From Xylocopilactobacillus apis (GTDB lineage Bacteria > Bacillota > Bacilli > Lactobacillales > Lactobacillaceae), in contig NZ_AP026801.1 of the NCBI RefSeq assembly GCF_033095965.1, positions 1,136,001 through 1,200,000 of the forward strand: 64,000 nt of DNA, written 5' to 3'. Position 1 is the first letter of the stretch. The number at the start of each line of letters is the position of its first letter. This document shows positions 18,840 to 27,256 of this stretch, piece after piece. The notes under the pieces were generated by a model that worked only from the letters and a program-made list of their open reading frames with translations, was not told where the DNA came from and searched no databases. Position numbers and translations under genes: made by a program.

Positions 18840-20156
18840 TTAAGACCTCTGTCGAGCCTTGATTTTAATGGGAACTCCCGTAAAATCAAATACTTTTCTT
18901 ATATAATTTATCAAATAACGATCATAAGAAAAATGGAATAACTTAACATCATTAACAAAAACAATAAACAAAGGCGGCTTAACACCAACTTGGGTTAAAT
19001 AAAATAATTTTAATTTACGTCCTTTGTGAGCTGATGGTGGAGTCATAGAAATTGCATCATACAAAATGTCATTTAAAACCGAAGATGGAATTCGTTTGAT
19101 TTCATTTGAATAAACCTCTGTGACTAGAGGAAGTAATGTTTCGACTCTTAACCCTGTTCGAGCTGAAATAAAGACAATTGGAGCAAAATTTAAATAAGGA
19201 AGTTCATCTCGCACATACTGTTCGAATTCTTTCATCGTATGATTATCTTTTTCAATTAGATCCCATTTATTGACAATAATGATAATACCTTTTCCTGATT
19301 CAAAAGCTATCCCCGCGACTTTTTTATCTTGCTCTCTAATCCCAGCGTCTGCATCAATTAAAATTAAAGAAACGTCAGATTCATCGACAGCATCTTTAGC
19401 TCTAATAACCGAAAATTTTTCTACTGCTTCTTGGACTTTCCCAGGTTTTCTAATTCCAGCAGTATCAATCAATTTAAATTTTTCACCGTCTTCTGTTTCG
19501 AGATTAAGAGAAATTGCATCTCTAGTTGTTCCTGCATGAGAAGAGACAATCATTCGATCATTTCCAACTAATTTATTAATCAAGGAACTTTTACCGACGT
19601 TTGGCTCGCCAATAATACTAACTTTTATTCGATCAGTTTCTTTATCAACTTCTTCTTCTTCTGGAAGCATTTTTGTTATTCGATCGAGCAAGTCTCCTAC
19701 CCCAGTTCCGTGAGTCGCAGAAATGGACATAGGTTCTCCTAAACCTAATCCATAAAATTCATAAGCACTTAGTCGTTCAACGTCATTATCAGCCTTATTT
19801 ACTGCCAAAATTAGTTTTTTCTTTTCATTTCGTACTAATTTAGCAATTTGATCATCTTGCTTAGTTATACCCGAATTACTGTCCACAAGAAAAATAATTA
19901 CATTTGCTTCCTTTAAGGCTTCATTAACTTGAGAATTTATTTCAGAATTGAAATCACTTGGTTCAAAATCCATTCCGCCTGTGTCGATAACGTCAAATGT
20001 TCTTCCATTCCAATCGGCAGTCCCGTAATTACGGTCGCGCGTAATACCAGGTGTATCGAGTACAATTGCTTTTCTTTTTCCAATAATCCGGTTAAATAAA
20101 GTAGACTTTCCAACATTGGGTCGGCCGACTATTGCAACTTTTGGTTTAATCGTCAA
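18840..20156 (-). CDS. der: Der (EngA), double-domain GTPase for ribosome assembly
   Basis: Essential GTPase acting on the 50S subunit. Two tandem G domains are visible: the first with GRPNVGKSTLFN, DTPGITRD, DTGGMD and NKAD, the second with GEPNVGKSSLINKL, DTAGIRK and NKWD. A KH-like C-terminal domain ends in PIKIKARQRS. The 438 aa length is standard. AAAGGAGG is only two bases before the TTG used here; in-frame ACG and ATT codons follow at better spacing, so the true initiator may be three or six bases later. Confidence 0.96.
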   Translation of the reverse strand: MTIKPKVAIVGRPNVGKSTLFNRIIGKRKAIVLDTPGITRDRNYGTADWNGRTFDVIDTGGMDFEPSDFNSEINSQVNEALKEANVIIFLVDSNSGITKQDDQIAKLVRNEKKKLILAVNKADNDVERLSAYEFYGLGLGEPMSISATHGTGVGDLLDRITKMLPEEEEVDKETDRIKVSIIGEPNVGKSSLINKLVGNDRMIVSSHAGTTRDAISLNLETEDGEKFKLIDTAGIRKPGKVQEAVEKFSVIRAKDAVDESDVSLILIDADAGIREQDKKVAGIAFESGKGIIIIVNKWDLIEKDNHTMKEFEQYVRDELPYLNFAPIVFISARTGLRVETLLPLVTEVYSNEIKRIPSSVLNDILYDAISMTPPSAHKGRKLKLFYLTQVGVKPPLFIVFVNDVKLFHFSYDRYLINYIRKVFDFTGVPIKIKARQRS

Positions 20157-20168
20157 TACCTCCTTTAA

Positions 20169-20200
20169 ATGAAAAAGCGTTGAGATATCCCAACGCTTTT
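20169..20200 (-). terminator. Rho-independent terminator of rpsA
   Basis: AAAAGCGTTG and CAACGCTTTT pair around an eight-base loop, with T-runs on the minus strand. It lies between the rpsA stop and der. Confidence 0.85.
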
Positions 20201-20219
20201 CTTAATTAAAAACAAAAGA

Positions 20220-21434
20220 TTACTTAGTTTCTTCCTGCTTGCTTTCAATAATATCTCCGATTGAAAAACCTGAGGTTTCAGTCGGTTTATATTTCATATT
20301 ATCACCAGAACTATTTTCTGACTTAGCTGGACGGTCTTCTTTATCTTTAGGGTTTTCCTCTAAAGCTTTAATTGATAACGAAAGACGTTTACTATCTTTA
20401 TCTAAATCAATTACCTTAACTTTAACCTCTTGACCAACTTTAAGAACTTCACTTGGTGTTGCAATATGCTTATGACTGATCTGAGAAATATGAACTAAAC
20501 CTTCAATTTCAGGTAAAACTTCAACAAAAGCTCCAAAACTAGTTAACCGTTTTACTTTACCATCTAAAGTTTCACCAACTTTAACAGTATCACTGATGTT
20601 ATCCCAAGGAGTTGGCTCAAGTGCTTTCAATGATAATGAAATTCTTTCTTTTTCATTGTCAATTCTAATTACTTTTGCAGTAACTTCATCACCAACACTT
20701 AATACATCATTAGGATCAGAAACACGCTTACGAGAAATTTCTGAAATATGAATTAAACAATCGATTCCATCAATATCTACAAAAGCACCAAAAGGTGTAA
20801 TTCTCGTTACCTTTCCAGTAACTTCATCGCCTTCATGAATTCTGCCTGCCAATTCATCAAATTTTTCTTTCTTTTCTTCTTGAACAAAATCTCTTCTAGA
20901 GAGAATTAATCGATTTTCAGAAGGTTCAATCTCTATTACTTTAACCTTTAAATCTTGTCCAATATATTGCTTTAAATTACGCACGAAATAAGACTCAATC
21001 CTTGAAGATGGAATAAAGCCCACAACTCCACCAACATCAGCTAATAAGCCGCCTTTAACAGCTTTAACTACATGTGCAGAAAGAGTATCTTCTTTTTTTA
21101 ATCTTTCTTCTAGTTCGCTCCATTGCTTCTGCGCTTCAATACGTTTACGAGAAAGTAAAAAGTTTCCATTTTCCTTGTCAGCTCCAAATTTAGAAATAAC
21201 TACTAAATCTAAATCATCTCCTGATTTAAAAGAATCATGAATATCATCGATTCTTTGAGTCGATAGTTCCCGTTCTGGAACAACTCCCTCAAGTCCAGTA
21301 CCTAAAATACTTACAACAAGCTGATTGTCGTCAACTTGCAAAATTTCTGCTTTGACTACATCACCTAAATTTACATTTAAACTTTCATCAAGAGCTTGAG
21401 CCATTTGCTGGCTGTCACTAAGATTGTCGCTCAT
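20220..21434 (-). CDS. rpsA: 30S ribosomal protein S1 (four S1 domains)
   Basis: RNA-binding protein of 404 aa with four S1 repeats starting near residues 20, 105, 190 and 275; the last two are the best conserved (VTRITPFGAFVDIDGIDCLIHISEIS and VKRLTSFGAFVEVLPEIEGL, both split here to the core). An acidic, low-complexity tail follows. This is the short Gram-positive form. GGAGG lies seven bases before ATG. It follows cmk, the same order as in Bacillus (cmk-ypfD), and has its own terminator. Confidence 0.94.
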   Translation of the reverse strand: MSDNLSDSQQMAQALDESLNVNLGDVVKAEILQVDDNQLVVSILGTGLEGVVPERELSTQRIDDIHDSFKSGDDLDLVVISKFGADKENGNFLLSRKRIEAQKQWSELEERLKKEDTLSAHVVKAVKGGLLADVGGVVGFIPSSRIESYFVRNLKQYIGQDLKVKVIEIEPSENRLILSRRDFVQEEKKEKFDELAGRIHEGDEVTGKVTRITPFGAFVDIDGIDCLIHISEISRKRVSDPNDVLSVGDEVTAKVIRIDNEKERISLSLKALEPTPWDNISDTVKVGETLDGKVKRLTSFGAFVEVLPEIEGLVHISQISHKHIATPSEVLKVGQEVKVKVIDLDKDSKRLSLSIKALEENPKDKEDRPAKSENSSGDNMKYKPTETSGFSIGDIIESKQEETK

Positions 21435-21493
21435 GAATTATCCTCCAAAAATATGCTAATTAATAATATACTCCAATCGGCGCCAAAAATCCA

Positions 21494-22135
21494 TTATCGC
21501 TGTATTTTGTTCATTAATGAATTAACAACCTGATCAATGCTCATTTCACCAGTATCAATCAAAATCGCATCTTTTGCCATCACCATTTGTTTTGAATCCA
21601 ACTCATCTCTTCGCTTGATTGCAGTAACTAATTCTTCTAGCGATAAATTAATTCCCTTTTTTTTATTTTCCAAAAATCTTCTTTTAGCACGAATTTTAGG
21701 ATCAGCCGTTAAAAAAAATTTATAATCTGCAGAAGGTAAAACTACTGTTCCAATATCTCTGCCGTCCATCACAACATTTTGGTTTCCAGCAATATTTTGC
21801 TGCAAAGAAATTAGATGTTTACGAACTGATGGATAAGAAGCCACTTGCGAGACATTTTTGGCAACAATTGGATTTCTAATTTCCTGGGTTACATCTTCGC
21901 TGTTAACAAAAAAATGAAGCCGATTATTAATAACCCGGCTGTCATAATTCATTGATTTAAGTAAGTTCGTTAAAAGCTCTTCATTATTTAAATCAATTTT
22001 ATTTTTTAATCCAAAATAAGTTAATGAACGATACATTGCTCCTGTATCGACATATAAAAAATCTAGCTTTTTAGCGATAATTTTCGCAACTGTACTTTTA
22101 CCAGTTGAGGCAGGCCCATCAATTGCAATCTGCAT
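21494..22135 (-). CDS. cmk: Cytidylate kinase
   Basis: Phosphorylates CMP and dCMP with ATP. The P-loop is DGPASTGKSTVAK at residues 5-17. YVDTGAMYRSLTYFG and VVMDGRDIGTVVLPSADYKFFL are the substrate-binding blocks of this family. The 213 aa length is slightly short but complete. AAGGT lies about seven bases before ATG, which overlaps the last base of the LysM gene. Followed by rpsA. Confidence 0.96.
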   Translation of the reverse strand: MQIAIDGPASTGKSTVAKIIAKKLDFLYVDTGAMYRSLTYFGLKNKIDLNNEELLTNLLKSMNYDSRVINNRLHFFVNSEDVTQEIRNPIVAKNVSQVASYPSVRKHLISLQQNIAGNQNVVMDGRDIGTVVLPSADYKFFLTADPKIRAKRRFLENKKKGINLSLEELVTAIKRRDELDSKQMVMAKDAILIDTGEMSIDQVVNSLMNKIQR

Positions 22136-22809
22136 TATGGTACCTTAATAACCTGACCAGGCACCAGCTTAGTATTAGCACTTGCACCATTCAGCTGATA
22201 AAGAACATTTACACTGACCCCATATTTTCTAGCAATGCTATACCAGTACTCTCCAGATTGAACCGTATAGTTAGTACCTTGAGGATTTGAACTGCTGGAA
22301 CTAGAAGCCGAACTTTGGCTTGATGAACTAGCTGCTGGCTGTGAAGAAGATGACTGCGAACTGGCTGAACTGCTCGACTCTTTCTCAGGACTTTGAGATG
22401 ATTGAGAAGAAGAGTTTGCTTCTGAAGATGATTTTGAAGTAATTTCATCTTCCTTGGAACGCTTATGGGACTTCTTACTCTTTGTTTTTTCTTTCGAAGA
22501 CCCTTTCTTACTATTTGTCTTTTCCTTTGAGGCAGTAGAAGAACTTTTCATAGTTACTTGATTTTGAGAAGAAGTGTTCTTTTTATTATTAGAATTTCCA
22601 ATTACTCCAATCAAAAGCGGAACTAAAATAACTAAAATTAACGCACCAAGAATGATAAAATAATAAAGATTCTTATTAGATTTCATCTTTCTAGCCCGAA
22701 CTCTTGAAAGATTTCCTTCTTCATCTCGATCGTCGCTAAAAGTTTTATCCCAAGGTGTCTCTTCACTATTTTTATTGTTATCGTTTAAATCTGATTTTTG
22801 ATCTTTCAT
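22135..22809 (-). CDS. LysM-domain membrane protein
   Basis: A 224 aa type II membrane protein. Residues 1-46 are charged and cytoplasmic, a transmembrane helix spans about 48-70, then comes a long Lys/Ser-rich linker (about 80-175) with runs of Ser, and a LysM domain at about 178-224 (YTVQSGEYWYSIARKYGV). LysM binds peptidoglycan, so the linker probably crosses the wall. The Bacillus counterpart next to cmk is YpbE. No enzymatic domain is seen; GGAG lies ten bases before ATG. Confidence 0.88.
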   Translation of the reverse strand: MKDQKSDLNDNNKNSEETPWDKTFSDDRDEEGNLSRVRARKMKSNKNLYYFIILGALILVILVPLLIGVIGNSNNKKNTSSQNQVTMKSSSTASKEKTNSKKGSSKEKTKSKKSHKRSKEDEITSKSSSEANSSSQSSQSPEKESSSSASSQSSSSQPAASSSSQSSASSSSSSNPQGTNYTVQSGEYWYSIARKYGVSVNVLYQLNGASANTKLVPGQVIKVP

Positions 22810-22881
22810 CTACATTTAACTCCAAATTTATCTTAAAATTAATTATATCATAATCCATTTACTAGAAAGTTGTGATTAAAA

Positions 22882-23094
22882 TTGAAATTACTATTAGACT
22901 CTAAACGTTGTATTGCTTGCGGTCTTTGCCTCCGTGAGCATCCTGAATTATTCGATCTCGATGATAGGGGAATTGCTCACTTTAAAAAAAACTTAACCAG
23001 TGACTCTTCAGTTGAAATTGATTCAAAAAAAGCAAAAGATTTAAGATCAACTATTACCAACTGTCCTGGAAAAGCTTTTAGGATTGATCGTTAA
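22882..23094 (+). CDS. Small [4Fe-4S] ferredoxin
   Basis: A 70 aa protein with one Cys cluster, CIACGLC near residues 10-16 plus CPGKAF near the C-terminus. This gives the four ligands for a single [4Fe-4S] centre, like Bacillus Fer. It probably carries electrons to an unknown partner. The start is TTG with a weak ribosome binding site. It stands alone on the plus strand between the LysM gene and rluB, and ends one base before the rluB stop, tail-to-tail. Confidence 0.9.
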   Translation: MKLLLDSKRCIACGLCLREHPELFDLDDRGIAHFKKNLTSDSSVEIDSKKAKDLRSTITNCPGKAFRIDR

Positions 23095-23095
23095 A

Positions 23096-23818
23096 TTATC
23101 TGCTAAGACTTTTTAATTTCTTTATTTCATCTTCTCGGAGTTCGCGATACATCCCTGAACGCATTCCTTCATCTTTCAAAAAAGAAATCTGAACTCTTGT
23201 TAATCTTCTTACCGGATAACCTAGAAAAGAAAAAATTTCTTTAACTTCATGTTTTTTCCCTTCAGTTAAAGTGATTTCAACAAATGAATTCCCGCGCTCT
23301 CGGTCCACTTCTTTTACTTTTATTCTCGCTGGAGCATATCTAACACGTTTAATTTTTAATCCTGTTCTAATTTTAGAAAGATCATTGCTATTAATTAAAC
23401 CTTTGATTTTAGCCAAATAGGTCTTTTCAACCAAGTATTTAGGATGCATTAATAAATTAGCAAGTTCTCCGTCATTTGTCATTATAATTAAGCCGCTTGT
23501 ATCATAATCAAGTCGTCCTACCGGAAAAAGATGAAGTTTGGGATCAAAAAAATCAGAAACTGTTAGGCGACATTTCTCATCCTTGGTTGATGTAATAACT
23601 TTTTGAGGTTTATAAAAAAGAAAAGTCCGCTTAACTATTTTTTTAATTGGACGATTATCTACTTCAATCTTATCACTTGATACAACCTGGATTCCCATCT
23701 CTTTAACTACATGACCATTTACTTTAACATGACCATTTTTAATTAACTCTTCTGATTTACGTCTTGATGCAATTCCACTTTCGGACATAATTTTCTGCAG
23801 GCGGATTTTTTGATTCAA
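23096..23818 (-). CDS. rluB: RluB-type ribosomal large subunit pseudouridine synthase
   Basis: Isomerises a uridine of 23S rRNA. An N-terminal S4 domain (IRLQKIMSESGIASRRKSEE, about residues 5-24) is followed by the catalytic block PVGRLDYDTSGLIIMTNDGE with the active Asp. GKKHEVKEIFSFLG and VRRLTRVQI complete the family pattern. The longest frame starts at 23875 inside scpB, but AAGGAG ten bases before a TTG at 23816-23818 gives the usual N-terminus and a 240 aa product. Last gene of xerD-ribT-scpA-scpB-rluB. Confidence 0.93.
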   Translation of the reverse strand: MNQKIRLQKIMSESGIASRRKSEELIKNGHVKVNGHVVKEMGIQVVSSDKIEVDNRPIKKIVKRTFLFYKPQKVITSTKDEKCRLTVSDFFDPKLHLFPVGRLDYDTSGLIIMTNDGELANLLMHPKYLVEKTYLAKIKGLINSNDLSKIRTGLKIKRVRYAPARIKVKEVDRERGNSFVEITLTEGKKHEVKEIFSFLGYPVRRLTRVQISFLKDEGMRSGMYRELREDEIKKLKSLSR

Positions 23819-23819
23819 T

Positions 23820-24350
23820 TTAAAATAACTCCTTTTGTTTTTCTTTTTCTGATTTCTCAAGTTCTGGAAGATCACGTAAATCTTTTAAGTCAAAATATTG
23901 TAAAAAATAATTGGTAGTTCGATAAACTTTTGGTCTCCCTGGAGCGTCACTTTTCGTTGAGCGAATCATTTTCTTGTTTTCTAAATTATGCAAAATTTGC
24001 GAGCTATTAACCCCTCTTAGCTCATCAACTTGGATTCTCATCACCGGCTGTTGATAAGCAACTATCGCTAAAGTATTAAGTTCGGAATTACTTAACCCTT
24101 TGCCCATATATCTTTCTAAAAAAAGATCAATACTTGGCGCAAGGTCGCCTCTCGTCTTAATAAAAAAGGTCCGATCCTGTTCAACAATTTCTAAACCACT
24201 CGCAGTTTCTTGATACCTTTTTTTTAATTGATTTAAATGACTATTAACTTCTTCTTCACTTAAGTGATAAGTTTTTAATAATTTTTCTATTTCAACACCA
24301 TCTTCTCCAGCCAAAAAAAGAAGTGCTTCAAATATTGCTTCAAACTGCAA
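23820..24350 (-). CDS. scpB: Segregation and condensation protein ScpB
   Basis: Winged-helix partner of ScpA in the SMC condensin complex. The 176 aa sequence shows EAIFEALLFLAGEDGVE at the start, and ALAIVAYQQPVMRIQVDELRGV (split here) with GRPKVYRTTNYFLQYF, all typical. The start is TTG with GGAG seven bases upstream, overlapping scpA by 11 bases, which fits stoichiometric production. Confidence 0.95.
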   Translation of the reverse strand: MQFEAIFEALLFLAGEDGVEIEKLLKTYHLSEEEVNSHLNQLKKRYQETASGLEIVEQDRTFFIKTRGDLAPSIDLFLERYMGKGLSNSELNTLAIVAYQQPVMRIQVDELRGVNSSQILHNLENKKMIRSTKSDAPGRPKVYRTTNYFLQYFDLKDLRDLPELEKSEKEKQKELF

Positions 24351-25092
24351 CGTTTTGCTCCAATACTAGTTCTCCAAACTCACAAGACTGTCTAACTTTG
24401 ATCTCTTTTAAATGCATTAACGATAAAATTTCAACAAAACAGGTAATGATTCCGTCAAGACTTGGAAATTCCTGCACTAAATCAGAAAAAGTTGTTTTAC
24501 CCTTATCTTTCATAATTTGTTTAATTCTGTTATTAACCTCAGCTGAAGAAACTTTGATTCTCTTAATAACATCAAAAACCTGACCCCTTTCTTCAGACGA
24601 ACTAATAATATTCTGCATACATTGTGCTAATTGGTCTAAAGTTACTGCATCTAGTTTTAACGCAGGTTTTTCCCATTCGGAAGCAAATATTTCTTCACGG
24701 GAATAATTTATTTGATGAGTTGATTTTTGTATTTTCAAAGATTCAGTAATTTGGATAAATTTATCATAAGCTAATAATTGATTTTTTAAATCAGTTCTTG
24801 GATCTTCCTCAAGTTCATCTAAATCATCTTCTTTAGCAGGCAAAAGCATTTTTGCTTTAATTAAAGTTAATTTACTTGCCATCACTAAATAGTCCCCCAA
24901 TCGATCTAACAATTGGTCACCAAAACGATTAATAAAATCCAAAAATTGAGATGTAATTTGAACGATTGGAATATCGTTTATATCAATTTTTTGAGTCTTA
25001 ATTAATTTCAATAAAAGATCTAATGGACCTGAAAAATTATCGATTTCAAATATTAATTTGTAACCAATGTCTTGTTCTGCGTTTTCTCCCAT
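24340..25092 (-). CDS. scpA: Segregation and condensation protein ScpA
   Basis: Kleisin that bridges SMC heads. The N-terminal block FSGPLDLLLKLIKTQKIDI and the helix ending LGDYLVMASKLTLIKAKMLL are diagnostic, and the C-terminal winged helix contains VQEFPSLDGIITCFVEILSL. At 250 aa the length is normal. Its 5' end overlaps ribT by 40 bases. AAAGGA is 12 bases before the ATG. Confidence 0.95.
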   Translation of the reverse strand: MGENAEQDIGYKLIFEIDNFSGPLDLLLKLIKTQKIDINDIPIVQITSQFLDFINRFGDQLLDRLGDYLVMASKLTLIKAKMLLPAKEDDLDELEEDPRTDLKNQLLAYDKFIQITESLKIQKSTHQINYSREEIFASEWEKPALKLDAVTLDQLAQCMQNIISSSEERGQVFDVIKRIKVSSAEVNNRIKQIMKDKGKTTFSDLVQEFPSLDGIITCFVEILSLMHLKEIKVRQSCEFGELVLEQNVAV

Positions 25093-25430
25093 TTAATAAA
25101 AATATCCTTTAACTTTTCTGCACCTAATATTTTTTTCTGTTTCATTTGGGCCTGCAAATCATTTAAAACACTATTATATCCTGCAGTATTTTTAAAATTA
25201 TTACGCAAAATAATATCTTTGACAATAACCAATGATTCGTCATATTTTTCAATCGAAATTAAACCATCATAGTGTTTATCAGGTCCTGACCATAAATATA
25301 ATTCGTTATCATCATTATTGGTTAATTGATCAATTTTCATTTGTAACTTTGAAGTTTTTATCCGACGATCATTATAGGTCAAAATTCCCATTGAAATTTT
25401 CTTTAATTCTGGTGTGTATTTTTTTAACAA
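25053..25430 (-). CDS. ribT: RibT-like small acetyltransferase-family protein
   Basis: A 125 aa protein resembling Bacillus RibT at its N-terminus (MLKKYTPELKKISMGILTY) and in position. RibT belongs to the GNAT fold, but the acetyl-CoA loop (Q/R-x-x-G-x-G/A) is not evident here; the region reads ILRNNFKNTAGYNS. An enzymatic role is therefore doubtful. The name comes from the Bacillus riboflavin operon, yet in lactobacilli the gene sits between xerD and scpA as it does here. AGGA lies eight bases before a TTG start. Confidence 0.75.
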   Translation of the reverse strand: MLKKYTPELKKISMGILTYNDRRIKTSKLQMKIDQLTNNDDNELYLWSGPDKHYDGLISIEKYDESLVIVKDIILRNNFKNTAGYNSVLNDLQAQMKQKKILGAEKLKDIFIKWEKTQNKTLVTN

Positions 25431-25433
25431 AAT

Positions 25434-26348
25434 TTACTTCCTTGGTTTTGCTTCGTTATAAACTTTTAAAAGAAGATTATTAGCAATATGGGTATAAATT
25501 TGAGTAGTTGATACATTTTGGTGTCCTAAAAGTTCCTGAACGCTTCTTAGATCAGCACCATTGCTAATTAAATGAGTTGCAAAAGAATGGCGCAATGTAT
25601 GGGGAGTTACCTTTTTATCAATACCAGCAATTTGCAGATATTTTTTTATCAACTTCCAAATAGATTGTCTTGAGATACCATTTCCCTGATAATTCAAAAA
25701 AACAAAATTACTATTGGACTTATTAATCTTATCTCTGATCTCTTTAAAATAAAGATTTATAAAATGGATTGCTTCATCATTCAAAGGAACGATTCTTTCT
25801 ACATTTCCTTTACCGACAACATTAATTAAATGCATCGATAAATGAAGATCATCTAATTTTAATGATGTCGTCTCACTAACCCTTAGTCCTGCTGCATACA
25901 TGGTTTCTAGAATCGCTCGATCTCTAATTCCAAACTTAGAATTCAAATCAGGTGCTTTCAACAAACGATCGACCTCCTCATAACTGAGAACACTAGGTAA
26001 TGGTGTTGTTTTTTTGGGCCGAGCCATATTTTCAAGCGGATTTTCTATTGCTAGTTCATTATCCTGCAGAAACGAATAAAAATTCTGTAAAGAAGAAAAT
26101 GACCTAACTGCCGAATTGATAGCCATTTTATCACCATATACGTTTTGATAGAACTTTTGAACGTCAAGAGTTTTGGCACTTAAAGCTGAAAAATTATTAG
26201 AACTACAATACTCCAGCCATTTTTCAACATCATTTAGATATGAACTAACTGAATTCTTTGACAAATTTAAGATCACTATCAAATAATTCTCAAAATCTAT
26301 CAAAACTTGTTTATCACTTTTATTAAGATTTAATTTTGAGATATCCAT
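25434..26348 (-). CDS. xerD: XerD-type tyrosine recombinase
   Basis: Partner of XerC in dif recombination. The 304 aa protein has the N-terminal core-binding domain and the catalytic residues Arg (AAGLRVSETTSL), Lys (VVGKGNVERIVP), His-x-x-Arg (TPHTLRHSFATH), His (LLGHQNVSTTQ) and the nucleophile Tyr (IYTHI). The surrounding order xerD-ribT-scpA-scpB, downstream of cvfB, is the usual lactobacillus xerD site. It overlaps cvfB by 26 bases. Confidence 0.93.
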   Translation of the reverse strand: MDISKLNLNKSDKQVLIDFENYLIVILNLSKNSVSSYLNDVEKWLEYCSSNNFSALSAKTLDVQKFYQNVYGDKMAINSAVRSFSSLQNFYSFLQDNELAIENPLENMARPKKTTPLPSVLSYEEVDRLLKAPDLNSKFGIRDRAILETMYAAGLRVSETTSLKLDDLHLSMHLINVVGKGNVERIVPLNDEAIHFINLYFKEIRDKINKSNSNFVFLNYQGNGISRQSIWKLIKKYLQIAGIDKKVTPHTLRHSFATHLISNGADLRSVQELLGHQNVSTTQIYTHIANNLLLKVYNEAKPRK

Positions 26349-27180
26349 TTTCGCTTGTAATCAAATTTTGTTTTAAAAGGTGTCCGACAGCACGTTTAAA
26401 ACTAGACTTACTAATTCCAAATTTATCTTTAATTTCTTTTGGAGTTGAAGAGTCACTTAACAGCAATTTCTTATCTGGTGTAAATTTTATAGCAGCTAAA
26501 ATCATCGCGGCATCATCATCGATTCTAGCATATGCATTTTTTAACAAAGAAATATTAATCCGGTCGTGGGCTCCAAAACCAATTATTCGACCAGTAATTT
26601 CTTGACCTAAGTGAACATTTTCTTCCATCTCGGTGTGGTGAAGATATGCAAACCGACCCTCTTTTAATAAAATAAAAACACCAGTCTTACCTAGATGGTA
26701 TACATGCCCCGAAACCATTTCGTTTTGTTTAAATTTATGGTCAAAACTAATGAAGCCTCCTGATATTAAGTCCTCATCAGTTGCAAGTTTTCCCCATAAT
26801 CGATCTTTGTTGTCTCTTTCTAAACGAACGATCAGCTCATCATCTACCTGGGGCCAATCACGAGAGTTATCAGGTAAATCATCTAATGAAACCAAAATAT
26901 CTTTATCTGCTAAACCAATTGAAACAAACACTCCACTACTATGATCAACTGTTTCAACTTTTCCCCAGCCAAAACTTTTTAAAGAAGCTTTTGGAATTGT
27001 TGTATCAACACACCATTCACCATGCCGATTCAGATATAAAAATCCAAAATATTTTTTTTCAGGTTCAAGTAAACTTATGTCTTTTGCTCTAACATAAACA
27101 TTTTGCTCATCCACTAAACCGATAACAGTATTATCTTTTATTTCCTTGACTGTTACTTCAAGAATTTCACCATTTTTCAT
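26323..27180 (-). CDS. cvfB: CvfB (YitL), S1-domain RNA-binding protein
   Basis: A 285 aa protein made of degenerate S1/OB domains followed by a winged helix (SSTPKEIKDKFGISKSSFKR). In Staphylococcus, CvfB influences virulence gene expression, and the family binds RNA. The S1-like segments (SGVFVSIGLADKDILVS, KTGVFILLKEGRFAYLHHTE) are visible. GGAG lies five bases before ATG. It lies just downstream of the pyk terminator and is probably co-transcribed with xerD. Confidence 0.92.
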   Translation of the reverse strand: MKNGEILEVTVKEIKDNTVIGLVDEQNVYVRAKDISLLEPEKKYFGFLYLNRHGEWCVDTTIPKASLKSFGWGKVETVDHSSGVFVSIGLADKDILVSLDDLPDNSRDWPQVDDELIVRLERDNKDRLWGKLATDEDLISGGFISFDHKFKQNEMVSGHVYHLGKTGVFILLKEGRFAYLHHTEMEENVHLGQEITGRIIGFGAHDRINISLLKNAYARIDDDAAMILAAIKFTPDKKLLLSDSSTPKEIKDKFGISKSSFKRAVGHLLKQNLITSENGYLKIKS

Positions 27181-27194
27181 TATATCTCCATGAT

Positions 27195-27232
27195 AAAAGA
27201 AAAGCGCGAAAAGATAAATATTTCGCGCTTTA
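27195..27232 (-). terminator. Rho-independent terminator of pfkA-pyk
   Basis: AAAGCGCGAAA pairs with TTTCGCGCTTT around a nine-base A/T loop. It separates pyk from cvfB, which read in the same direction. Confidence 0.85.
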
Positions 27233-27256
27233 AAATCTCTAATTTTTATTATTTAT

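Noticed and set aside
22105-22290. plus-strand frame across the cmk-LysM junction
   Set aside because: Overlaps two well-supported minus-strand genes and lacks a ribosome binding site or conserved features.
22209-22448. 79-codon alternative minus frame inside the LysM gene
   Set aside because: Product of the Ser-rich low-complexity codons read in another frame; no start signal.
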